Assembly (NCBI GenBank): GCA_905221605.1
Contig: CAJNDS010000751.1
Span: 1 to 64,000, forward strand
Direction: 5' to 3'
DNA from: Symbiodinium natans
Taxonomy: Eukaryota > Sar > Dinophyceae > Suessiales > Symbiodiniaceae
DNA length: 64,000 nucleotides
Below, piece by piece: positions 29,301-37,901 of this stretch. The notes below the pieces were generated by a model that was not told the origin of the DNA, did not search any database, and was given only the letters and a program-made list of their open reading frames with translations. Each line of letters opens with the position of its first letter. The stretch's first letter is position 1. The position numbers and the translations under genes are program-made.

Positions 29301-30680
29301 GGGTCAAAGGTACGTCTGATAGACGACCTCAGTGCATCGCACGTCAACTCGTGTGTCCAAACAAATGAGTCTCCAAAGCCCCATTCCACCGACGTTCTTG
29401 CTGCACTTGCCATTCAGCTCATGAGGTCCACCAATGAGCCACTCTTGGGTCGTACCCATGATTTGAAAGCAGCATATCGACAGCTGGCGGTGTCCCAGAG
29501 TTCCGCTTGGTGCTCGTACGTTTGCATCTGGGACCATGAGCGTGCCGCCCCCGTGTGCTTCAGGCTCAAAGCGTTGCCTTTCGGCGCGTGCAGAAGCGTT
29601 TATTCGTTTCTGCGCGTAGTGCATAGCATCTGGTTCATAGGGACTGTTGGGTTAAGCCTCCCTTGGGTTTGCTATTTCGATGACTTCATCACGATTTGTT
29701 CGGGCAGCCTCGCACACAGCACTGACGCTACCATCAAGCGCTTATTCAAGCTCCTGGGCTGGACACTGTCCAGTGACGGAAAGAAGGACTTGCCGTTCAG
29801 GAGGTCTTTCGAAGCTCTTGGCATCGTCGTCGATTTAGAGGAGAGCGCGAACAAAGTTGTGAAGTTTGCAAACACCCCATCCAGGGTGAGCGAACTCTGT
29901 GGGTCCATTGGCGACATACTCGACGCTGGTTCCCTCAAACAGCCTCTGGCCTTGAGGTTGAGGGGACGCATGCAGTTTGCTGACAGTCAATTGTTTGGAA
30001 GGTCCGCTAGGATGTGCCTTAGACAAGTCACCAAGCACGCCTATAGTGATGTGTCCGATACCTTGTGTGAGGATTGCGTTTTCGCTCTGGACAGGTTCAG
30101 GAAGATGCTTCTGGAGCACAAACCCAGAGTCTTGAACGGATCTTTGCGGGAAAAATTCGTCATCTTCACGGACGCCTGCTTCGACCCAGAGGCATCGGAC
30201 TGGGCGTGTGGTATTGGTGGCCTGCTGTTCTCTGACAGAGGTAAACTCCTAGGTGCCTTTTCCGAGCAACTTGAGCGCTGGCAGATTGAAGCATTGACCG
30301 AGGGCTTTCGTAAGACGGTCATTTTTGAAGCTGAACTTTTGGCAGTTATCGTTTCGCAGCTTGTATGGGGACACGTCATCAGACATGCACCTGTGCTGTG
30401 GTTCGTTGATAACAATGCCTCCCGCGACATCGCGATTTCAGGCTGCACGAGGTCTGACAATGCACAAGCGCTTCTAAATGTCTTGCTGGAGAGCGAGGAG
30501 CAGTTCGATGTCAAAGCATGGTACGCCAGGGTTCCTTCTCCGTCTAACCCTGCTGACCATCCCTCTCGAACAAAGCTGGAGTCCTACGTTCATGGCAACA
30601 CTTTGGTTGGTGCAGTTGACGTCCGTCAAACCCTTAAGGCTGTTTTCGAAAACTTCTTAAGGAAAAAGGTAAAAAGGTGA
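26394..30680 (+). CDS. pol: YR1 Pol: 2OG-Fe(II) dioxygenase, methyltransferase-like, reverse transcriptase, RNase H
   Basis: The frame is in phase with Gag and separated only by TGA 26391-26393; the first ATG is 26466. Positions here count from codon 26457. Predicted domains: dioxygenase (~225-375) with H289-x-D291, H349 and R358; methyltransferase-like (~405-650) with LFSGSG (412-416), Cys476 in APACGTC, VENP (E548) and QACAYG...KFTRIA (Cys576); reverse transcriptase (~720-1170) with YFDDF at 1073-1077; RNase H with D1239 and further acidic residues in EAELLAVI, FVDNN and NPADHPS. In DIRS/PAT elements a methyltransferase follows RNase H, but here it precedes RT. The dioxygenase is the rare part. 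The frame is intact, though the recombinase has a stop. Confidence 0.85.
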   Translation, partial: LSPEAASTSVTSNSFSASQPDVAKMSDLPPQVLTPALCTDESRDLPASGQPVLEVRERANLSPAYRPLGEPVPRPPVAPSSSTSVVPTSTAASVRSPGSASDLPPQPEPCEGSLGSDVGLVAGFWGLPSSPRAPVLLRPNCHPKERTVSDKRTAEKGPGMDPVDPHTEPRPEAPVREATVQAPVRADDASCSAPRPAVALDLREQPSPCQWVVDVARAEHLARASVNSPSLEAARRILCLLPSEVPARGQAHSASHSWTCGMWTWGARAGVRGFGKPAVTRFFCALLRQHFPGHAFTNAAVFTNLRAEPHVDSCNVPGFPNLLLPISLFRDGDVWQESPVGRVPLAGHDALGIRLRVSLGPQTLDASRLHATLPWKGVRCLLVGYCLQGWERLSEKERQELLSLGFLNPGSLVQPAPVRPLTPPTPPLILELFSGSGRVTAALRALGFEAVAIDKVKSVGCAAPPWVLDVSTPDGLAQLLQLVQNPRVLGLFAAPACGTCSLARGIPCWDSQGNPVPVPRPLRSDRHPDGMPDLPPGDARRVRLANESYLALRQAVRLGVQRGILIAVENPRSSLFWKTSFWRDVAPAFRYVDHQACAYGGDRPKFTRIAYTHPSFESLCKLCPGCPAHASWGVDPAAPNGFATSRETAYPRPLAHAIAQCFASALPTVEPPGLQLPALRSLAGLQPKASKVPALVPEYKTTCVVRGPAASLVPPCQPMQRLEQAWPVPADCQCSLKVIPPYAQLLRLSPVKMGKQDEETRRHVELAWGIPWSPSEFIQCACKAVHPVAQEAQLPSELLQAVEVNCNATTASALEGKRTAWFEKWFKRCLELRTDECKLKDGMHPDVRGILEPKNLLVWREILDDLNYPDKTVIEEVISGTVLTGEVPSTGLFNPVFKPAAMSEDLLRDTADEGRHSVFRSVKSQGDLLDQEVKKQTLEELQKGWLEGPFDPSELPNGSVVSRRFGIQQGSKVRLIDDLSASHVNSCVQTNESPKPHSTDVLAALAIQLMRSTNEPLLGRTHDLKAAYRQLAVSQSSAWCSYVCIWDHERAAPVCFRLKALPFGACRSVYSFLRVVHSIWFIGTVGLSLPWVCYFDDFITICSGSLAHSTDATIKRLFKLLGWTLSSDGKKDLPFRRSFEALGIVVDLEESANKVVKFANTPSRVSELCGSIGDILDAGSLKQPLALRLRGRMQFADSQLFGRSARMCLRQVTKHAYSDVSDTLCEDCVFALDRFRKMLLEHKPRVLNGSLREKFVIFTDACFDPEASDWACGIGGLLFSDRGKLLGAFSEQLERWQIEALTEGFRKTVIFEAELLAVIVSQLVWGHVIRHAPVLWFVDNNASRDIAISGCTRSDNAQALLNVLLESEEQFDVKAWYARVPSPSNPADHPSRTKLESYVHGNTLVGAVDVRQTLKAVFENFLRKKVKR

Positions 30681-30694
30681 AAGTCGGATAATGT

Positions 30695-30952
30695 GGGGAG
30701 TCAGTGCTGGGTTCGTATTGCAACTTTGCATGAGGTGCCAAGTAGATCTACACAGGCTTTCCAAGGCAGAAGGTTTGTCCTTGCGTGGCATGAGGCCCGC
30801 ATGTGCATGCTTGCCCACGCTTCCACGTGAAAAAAAGGAATGTCCGAGTGAGTGCGTTACTGTAAGCGTTGCGCTCTCTGAACCACACCAAGTGTAGGCT
30901 CATGTGTCTTTGTTCTTTGTTGGCTTAAAGGTAAGCTTGAGCGGAGCACGAA
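30695..30952 (+). repeat. YR1 repeat B1
   Basis: Begins GGGGAGTCAGTGCTGG and ends GCGGAGCACGAA, with A2 attached directly. It has the same length and sequence as B2 by eye. The Pol stop lies 14 bases upstream. Confidence 0.9.
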
Positions 30953-31149
30953 GCTTGCTGTCAACTTGTTGATAGCGCCTTCGTGAGGAGCGAACGCTTA
31001 GGTTGCCTGCAACCGTGCCTTTAAGAAAAACAAAAAGAGTTTTCACAGTGCTTTCAAAATTTTCTGCATGCCCATCTTTCATGTTCTCTCTGCATGTCAC
31101 CTTGACAGCTTGTATGCAGTCTTCATGCCCGGTAACAGTGGCTGACAGC
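30953..31149 (+). repeat. YR1 repeat A2
   Basis: Second copy of A1 (197 bp), directly after B1. The B1|A2 joint (CACGAA|GCTTGC) reproduces what a circularised element would have at its ends. Confidence 0.9.
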
Positions 31150-31265
31150 TGAGAGATGCAGAAAATTTTCTTTGCCCGCCCGCCCATCCCAGTGGGTGTG
31201 GCCGATCCGTGCCTGACGGATCCCGCCTGTGGATCTTCTTCTGCCTGCATGGCTTCCCTCATCCG
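31150..31265 (+). other. YR1 linker between A2 and B2 with G-quadruplex-type tract
   Basis: A 116-bp segment present only once. It contains GCCCGCCCGCCCATCCC at 31174-31190, giving four G-runs of three on the complementary strand, and CGTGCCTGACGGATCCCGCC near 31207. The equivalent place in YR2 and YR3 also holds such a C-rich tract. Confidence 0.8.
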
Positions 31266-31523
31266 GGGGAGTCAGTGCTGGGTTCGTATTGCAACTTTGC
31301 ATGAGGTGCCAAGTAGATCTACACAGGCTTTCCAAGGCAGAAGGTTTGTCCTTGCGTGGCATGAGGCCCGCATGTGCATGCTTGCCCACGCTTCCACGTG
31401 AAAAAAAGGAATGTCCGAGTGAGTGCGTTACTGTAAGCGTTGCGCTCTCTGAACCACACCAAGTGTAGGCTCATGTGTCTTTGTTCTTTGTTGGCTTAAA
31501 GGTAAGCTTGAGCGGAGCACGAA
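31266..31523 (+). repeat. YR1 repeat B2 (right end of the element)
   Basis: Second copy of B1 (258 bp). It ends CACGAA at 31523, after which C2 pol resumes with AAATGGTTGCG. Confidence 0.9.
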
Positions 31524-34500
31524 AAATGGTTGCGTGATTCCAGCGATGATGCTCTGGAGGCATTAGATGAAGGACCGAAGGTCGACCGAAGACCTGAGGA
31601 GCTAATTGGAGAAGACCCATACGATGATGACGAGCAAATGAAGCCGAACAAGCGAACACGCTTTGGAGGAGAGGAGGTCCGAGCGTTTGATCCTGAGCAA
31701 GCAGGAGTCGGAGACCTAGAGATCCCGGAGATGACAGTGCCGGATGCTGACTGGAATGTGTCCGAGTACCAGCCGTCCGAGGCTGAGGATGACGATATGG
31801 GAGAAGCTCCAGAGATGGGAGACGCTCCAGAGCATCCCCAGACATTCCATGAGGGGGTCCCAGTCCGATACCTGGAGGAATTGCTCGAGAACGCCCACTA
31901 CACACCACAACCACTCTCTTGTTGTGACCACTACGACGTCGAAGCGGCATGTCACCTACTGGTTGGTCGGTCGAGCGTGGAGAAGTTCCCGTATGTTTGC
32001 TTGAACACAACAACACAACGACAGCACCACAAGCAACAGCAGTCGGTCGAGCGTGAAGCAGTTGAGTTGTTGAATCTCCAGGACCACCCATGTGTATGTT
32101 CTTCAGTTAAAGAGAAAAAGGAAGATGAGTCCGCAGGGGCGTACATGAGAATCCAAGACAGGACTCTCTGGGTGAATCGACCTAGAGCCAGCTACGATGA
32201 CCTGGAAGGTTTTCAGCTGGACCCTGAAGAGACATGGCAAGGAATCAAGAAAGAGGTGAATGCGCTCGATAGTCTGAAAGTTGGTTATGCAAGATCAAAG
32301 AGCGAGATAGATGAGTACCGCAAAGCCAACCCAAACTGTCGGACGGTCAAGTCCCGATGGGTCCTCACTCAGAAGGCCCCAGGACTAGTCCGAGCAAGGA
32401 TAGTCGCTAAGGATTTTGCTCATGGCCGACCATCCGCACTCGATTTGGGGTTGAGTTCTAATACTGCGTCGGTGGAAGCCCTCAAGATCGTCCTTGCACG
32501 GGCGGCGAAGGGAAAGATGCGGGCTTACGGCCTCGACATATCCACCGCGTTTCTCTTTGCGCAGGTAGTGGAACCCACCATTATCGAGTTGCCAAGCACA
32601 TTCGCGCTCGAGAGCGGCGAAACCGCGTACTTGATACTAGAGAAAGCGCTCTACGGTTTGCGTTCCGCCAGCCTTAGCTGGCAGCGACACCTGAACAGGA
32701 TCGTATCTGCACTAGGCTTACAAGCGAGTCCGCTTGAACCGACGCTTTTCAGCGGATGGGTCAACCTTGAATCCGGATGGGAGTATATCATCATGTTAGC
32801 GTACGTGGATGATTTGCTCATTGTGTCCTCTACCGAAAAAGGGTTCGAGTACGTCCACGAAGCCCTGAGTTCAGTCTTGAAAGTCAAAGTGACAGGCAGG
32901 CTGATCGAAGATGGGCAGATGGAATTCCTCGGCCGTTTAATCCGTTGGGATGGACGACAAATCATGCTTGGGGTGAAGCCTGAGTATGTGAAGTCGGTCT
33001 TTACATCTTTCGGATGGGACATATCCACCGCGAAAGCATCCTTGACGACACCCGACATCAGGAGTATGTACGATGAGGAGAGTGTTGAAGAGCCTTCGAA
33101 GGAGCTGTCGAGTGAGGCCGCCTCACGATTCCGAAGTTGCCTAGGGAAGATAGGATGGCTCTGTCAAACTCGCTCAGATATAACGTATTTTCACTCCATG
33201 TTGTCACGCGGACAAAGCATGCCACGGCAAGTGCATGAAGATGCACTTCGCAAGTTCCTGCGATGGTTAGCAGCGTTTCCGCTGTTAGATCAAATCTTCC
33301 CGCTCGGAGATGGCAAGACCAATGAGGGGGAGAATGCCAGCCTGGTAGCCTATTGCGACAGCAATTGGGGCAGCGAGATGAGCGTAGCCCGGAAGAGCAC
33401 CAGTGGCGGAGTGATCTACATCGCAGTGGACGGTCTGTGGTACTGCATAAAGGGGTACAGCCGCCTGCAGAGCGTCGTGGCACTCAGCTCAGCAGAGGCA
33501 GAGTTGTTTGCCATCGCCGAGGCAGCGAAAGAGGTGGCAGGACTTGCGCAATTGACGGCGCATATCTGGGGCACCCTCCAGAAACCCCACCGCGTGTACA
33601 CTGACTCTGCCTCAGCTAGGCAAATTGCCAGCATGGAGGGGCTACTCAGGCGCATGCGGCATATAGACTTGAGGTTGTGCTTTATCCAAGACCGTGTCCA
33701 TAGCGGCGAGTTGGCAGTAGAGGGAGTAGCCGGAACCGAGAATGTGAGCGATCTTCTCACAAAGAATTTAAATCGCCTCCAAACAGCAAAGCATACAGCA
33801 ACCCTCGGACTAGAAGATGTGACCAGCATCGATTTCCGAGAGGTCCCGGCAGTCAGGTCTTGCTTGTTGCTGTCTGGAGTGCTAGATTCGATACTCGGGC
33901 CGGACAACCTCGAATATGAAGCTTTCTGTCGGCTATGCGAACTCGAGACTGAATATTCAACTTTGCTGATCGAGTTTTGCACGAGTTCACGTTCGAATCT
34001 GTACCTGCAAGGAAGTGTGCACCAAGTATTCGTCTTGCCGATTACTCAAGGGGTTGACGGGACCTCGAATGACACCGTGGAGCGGGTCATGTCTGCAATG
34101 AATGTTGCAAGAGAATGGGGGATGAAGGTTGTTTTCTGGAGCAGCACTCCTTGTACCGGAGGTAGCCCGTACCAACGGCGACACGAAGATCTGCCGGGCT
34201 ATCAGGACCATCTACAAGCTTTGTTCACGGTGCATCGCAAACTCTGGCGGAGCTTCTTAGTGATGGTGAACCACCCGCAAGTGGGGGTATGGGTCATAGA
34301 ATGGCCGCAGCGGTGTGCCTACTGGGGATGGGCAAGCACCCGTTCGTTTGCAAAGCAACGAACCCATTACACTGGCGAAGTGCACGGCTGTGTTTCAGGC
34401 TTGGTAGGCAGAGATGGATTACCTATCCGAAAGATTTGGAAACTGATGTCGAACGATGAACAGTTTGTGCGAACAATGTCCGAAACGTTTGCATGTACCT

Positions 34501-34598
34501 GCAAGGGAGATCATTCACGAAACTTTGATCTCAAAGAAACGCAGCATTATCCGCCAGCTTTCGCGGACGCCGCCCTGGAAAGCTTGCGACTGCGGTAA
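31524..34598 (+). pseudogene. C2 pol 3' part: reverse transcriptase, RNase H, methyltransferase-like tail
   Basis: Continuation of the C2 polyprotein after YR1, over 1000 codons without a stop. It has the copia reverse transcriptase (YVDD), RNase H (AYCDSNWG, VALSSAEAE, MRHIDLR) and the ~280-residue tail with STPCTGG and IEWP, almost identical to C1. It differs from C1 by a short duplication (EMG.APEMGDAPE near 31800). It is labelled a pseudogene because the gene is split from its 5' half by YR1; the frame itself is intact. Confidence 0.85.
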
Positions 34599-34808
34599 TT
34601 CGCGCCCGCCCGCCCGCCCCTGGCTTGCCCGCCCACCCGCCCAGCCAGGTTGCTTTGCGAGAGTTAGTCGACCTCCAGCGGTCTGAAGCAGTGCAGCGGT
34701 CTAGGACTGAGGAATGCGCCGGAATCCATGGCCCGGCGAGAAGCTTAGTTGGCTTTGCGTGGAGCTTAGTTGACGTGACCAACAGTGAAACTCTTGGTCA
34801 TGAGGGGG

Positions 34809-35345
34809 AGTTGATATATGTGACCCTCCTAGTTTCCCAGTTGACACGTGATGTGCACTTGAGTTGTCTGCTATGAGTGTGAAGCATAGGCACGAGGACA
34901 TGTCAGGCAGTGCAGATTTCTTTTGGCTTGGTGAGACCTTGTTTTGAGTGGGAAGAACCGTTTTCTGTTCGTTTTCTCGAAACTCGTTTGTCGGAACTCG
35001 TTTCCTGTTTGTGACCTGGTATTTGGTGACCAGAAGTGACTCAAGCCAGTTTAGGTCTGCACAGAGCTCAGCAGAGCACCTAAGAGGTGCTAGGAACCTA
35101 CCCACAGTGTTTAGGAGTAGAAGTTCCATGGCTGAGTGTTTTCACCTGAAGTACCTTTGTTTTCCCATGTCTGGCAGACAGTGTTTGAAGCTGGAGAGCC
35201 GTGCTCGCATTGGCTCAAGACGAGCGGAGCTCGAGAAGCTGTGAACAGCGCAGTGAAAAGAGTCCGCACTTCGTGCTGTGAGGGTTGAGTGTAGTCTTGA
35301 CCTGAGGTCCCTTAGGCCCCCGTAGCTGTGCCACGAGTTTCAACG
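34809..35345 (+). repeat. 3' LTR of C2
   Basis: 537 bp, starting AGTTGATATATG after the polypurine tract and ending TTTCAACG. It shares with the 6240 LTR the extra bases GTTTGTGACCTG near 35008 that C1 LTRs lack. TCCAG follows at 35346-35350. Confidence 0.9.
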
Positions 35346-35350
35346 TCCAG
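35346..35350. repeat. Target-site duplication TCCAG, right copy (element C2)
   Basis: Matches 6235-6239. Confidence 0.8.
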
Positions 35351-36370
35351 AGTCTGCTTCCAACTTGGACTCCAAGTGCCAGCCTTTTCCTTTCATTTCT
35401 TAACATTTAATTTTTGGATGTTTGGATTCTGAATGGTGGAAGTCTCTTGGGCTAAAGGTCGTGCTCCGCACCTGTTTGTGATGATGCACCTGTTCGAAGG
35501 GAAGCGTTGCTCGGAAGAATGAGAGCCTTGCCAAAAGCGGGACTCACATCGCTGGAATTTGCACGGGAAGATACGCAGCATTCTTGGGGATGATGTCAGG
35601 TTTTGTTGATCTGGTGCAAGGCCCACCTTGCTCCACAGTATCTAGGGCCAGGCACGTCAGCAAGTTTAGAAGTTAGGCCTGTTCGTTTCCGTGACTGTTT
35701 CTGGGGCAGGTCTGATTTAAGGCCACATGAACTTTCAAGGGTTGAGAAGGTCAATGTGCTTTTTAAGCATAGTATGAGCCTGTGCGATCGCATTGCTCTT
35801 CACGGTGGTTGCTTCATTTGGAAGCATCCAAACAATTCTGGCTGCAGACCGTATCCCTTGATATTCGCCACGGCTAAGTTTAAGAAGCTGCTCGTGCGCA
35901 CGGACTTCTTTCCGTGCAGGTGTGCCTTGTTTCACCGGATGCCATCATGTACCAGACCAGCATTTGTTCGCTTTGTTCTCACTGGGCCGTGTGCATTTGG
36001 GCTGGCTTTGTGCTTGGTGGTATCGAGAGTTCTCAGCTTTGGCATCTTTTGCTCAGATTTGCTTGGAGCTTCAAACTCAGAGCTGCATTTCCGGCAAAGT
36101 GAAAAGAGAGTCTGTCCTCGCTGTGCATTGGCTTTGGCTTTAGCATAGGTTGTACACCTTAGCACAAGGGCTCTGGTGGTGTGGTGCTGAGCCGAGCGAA
36201 TCTTCGCAAGATCGCAAAAAGGGTGAAGATCTGGATTTGAGTGCTTGAAGACCTCGTAGGGTTGTGAGAAGCCCTGCAGCCATTTTAGAGTCGCCATGGC
36301 TTTCTGCACCGCCGTGGCCCGCCCGCGTTTTTCCTGATTTTGAGTCAGTGCATGAGAGTTTTCTTTCGCT
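35351..36370. other. Unassigned sequence between C2 and YR2
   Basis: No LTR, repeat or recognisable protein is seen. A 181-codon + frame at 35603-36148 has no family resemblance and unusual composition. I could not find the expected A1 repeat of YR2 here, so this may be target DNA or an eroded part of YR2. Confidence 0.5.
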
Positions 36371-36631
36371 GTGTGTGGGAACACGCGCTACGCTTTACAC
36401 TTTGCAAGCGAGTTTTTGTCTGGTGGCACGCGGGATGCAAATCGAAGCGATGCTATGGAAGCCGTTTTTTCGTTGGAGCTCTGCCAGCAGTTCGCTGGTG
36501 AGCTTACGGTGTCTTTTGATCAGTGCGCGCTGGGGGGTCCCACTAGGAAACCAACTACTTTGGCTGGAAATGTGCAAAGATGGTTTTGCTTACTGTGCCT
36601 GTCCAGAAGAGACCCTGTGAACATTCTTTAG
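36371..36631 (+). pseudogene. YR2 methyltransferase-like domain remnant
   Basis: This 86-residue frame includes FDQCALGGPTRKPTTLAGNV. It lines up with FHQCAFGAPYAKPTRLAGTW of YR3 and QACAYGGDRPKFTRIA of YR1, the last conserved block of their methyltransferase-like domains. Earlier blocks (PC, ENP) are not found upstream in frame. The fragment is too short for function. Confidence 0.5.
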
Positions 36632-36689
36632 GGTTTAATAGTAAAGGTCACTTTCTCACAAGGCGGCTTTAGACTTACCCTCCAGGTAT

Positions 36690-37866
36690 GTGCCGGCTTA
36701 TGCGGAGTGCTTGATTGCAGGCTTCTTTGCGAGGGGCCCTCGAGCGCCTTTGGCTTCCTGGTCGGTAAGTGCCTCAGCCGACCGCCGAGAAGTCAAGATT
36801 TTGAACGAAGCCGTTGAGGATTATGTTCGCGTGCTGCTAGGAGATGATCAAATAGGCCTCTACCTGCACGTGGATGACGCGCTGCTCTTAGGTGTAGGAG
36901 AATGTGCCAGGTTGACGGGCCCGCTGATGGAAGAGATTGCTGACAACATGGAGGCTGCAGGTTTCCGAGTACCCGGTCGCAGATCGGGAGATGAGATTGC
37001 AAAAGTGGTAGGCTACGAGATTGATGCGCAGAAGGGTGAGTTTTCACTGCCTTGGAAGAAGGCTCGCTTGCTGCAGGCTGCTCTTCTTAAGTTGGCAAGT
37101 GCCCGGTTCGTGTGTGTCGATTTGCTCAAGGCTCTGGTCAGGATCTGGAGTTTCGGTGCACAGCTTAAAAGAGAGCTCTATTCCATCCCATTTTCGGTTT
37201 ACCACATGATCGACATTTGTGAGGGCCAGTTCGTGAGACTGTGGCCATCGGTGAGGCGAGAGCTCGTTGCCATGTCCAGGGCAGTGGACTTTATGGTGTT
37301 GCCGGCATCGGACCCAGTCAGCAGAGTGGTGTTCGCGACGGATGCCATGGGGGCTGATGATGTCGACTGTGGGGGTTTTGGAATTTGCATGGCTCAGGCT
37401 ACTTCGGAGGAGTTCGCAGCCCTGATGTGGGCCGGTGAAGCGCCGGGTTTTGCCATCTCCGAACAAGACCGAGGGTTGAGGGGCTTACGTAGTCCTGCAA
37501 ACATGGTCAGGTTTACTCGCCCTTTTTCGAGGTTGCCTCGGACTTTGTTTGAAATGGACAGAGTTGCAAGCGGGCCGCTGGCAGACGGCCGACCACATCA
37601 CCATAGGTGAAGCCAGGGCTGTCACAAAGTGCTTGGAACTGGTTTGTCAGTGGCCTTCTGCGAATGATCACGTTTTCTTTGCCTTGCAAGACAACCGTCT
37701 GTGCGCGAGTGCAATGACCAAAGGGAGGTCGTCTTCATGGGGTTTGAATTTTTACTTGAGGCGAAGGGCAGCGCTTGGCATCGCATGTGGACTGCGCTTC
37801 ATTTTCTCATGGTGCCAGTCTGCGCTCATGCCGGCTGATCGGGCTTCAAGACGCCGGGGGGAGTAG
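36690..37866 (+). pseudogene. YR2 reverse transcriptase (C-terminal half) and RNase H, frameshifted
   Basis: The first frame (36690-37610) has the catalytic LYLHVDDALLLG segment near 36860 and the start of RNase H (VFATDAMGADD near 37329). The rest of RNase H is in another frame (37549-37866), with IGEARAVTKCLEL, FALQDNRLCAS and LMPADRASR supplying the expected Glu and Asp positions. The shift lies near 37500-37560. The N-terminal half of reverse transcriptase is missing. The fragment is most like the RT/RNase H of YR3 and YR1 in layout, not the copia type. Confidence 0.7.
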
Positions 37867-37901
37867 CTGCTGCGACCAGGGCCCGGGGAAGGGCTCAGGG
37901 T

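Larger units (their letters stand above)
22597..31523 (+). mobile_element. Complete tyrosine-recombinase retrotransposon YR1 with split direct repeats (PAT/Ngaro-like layout)
   Basis: Structure: A1 (22597-22793), recombinase, Gag, Pol, B1 (30695-30952), A2 (30953-31149), a 116-bp linker, B2 (31266-31523). A1/A2 are both 197 bp and B1/B2 both 258 bp. B1 joins A2 directly. This split direct repeat layout is known from PAT- and Ngaro-type YR retrotransposons and fits a circular intermediate. The uninterrupted site is preserved in C1 (13005/13006): CCAA|AAATGG. There is no target duplication, as expected for tyrosine-recombinase integration. AA precedes the A1 end in the target and also precedes A2 at the B1/A2 junction, a plausible 2-bp crossover. 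Confidence 0.9.
6240..35345 (+). mobile_element. Ty1/copia retrotransposon C2, interrupted by two later insertions
   Basis: Its ends are LTRs at 6240-6754 (completed at 16801-16821) and 34809-35345, flanked by TCCAG. Removing element C1 (6755-16795 plus a 5-bp duplication) and element YR1 (22597-31523) leaves about 10.13 kb, close to the 10.04 kb of C1. The interior has the gag-pol gene in pieces: 16847-20908, 20848-22596 and 31524-34598. The 5' and 3' LTRs differ at several positions and share an extra ~15 bases (near 6440 and 35010) that C1 LTRs lack, so C2 belongs to a different LTR subtype. C2 is inactive because of frameshifts and insertions. Confidence 0.9.

Noticed and set aside
35603-36148. 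181-codon + frame between C2 and YR2
   Set aside because: No domain, odd composition, overlapping frames in other phases. Not enough support for a gene.
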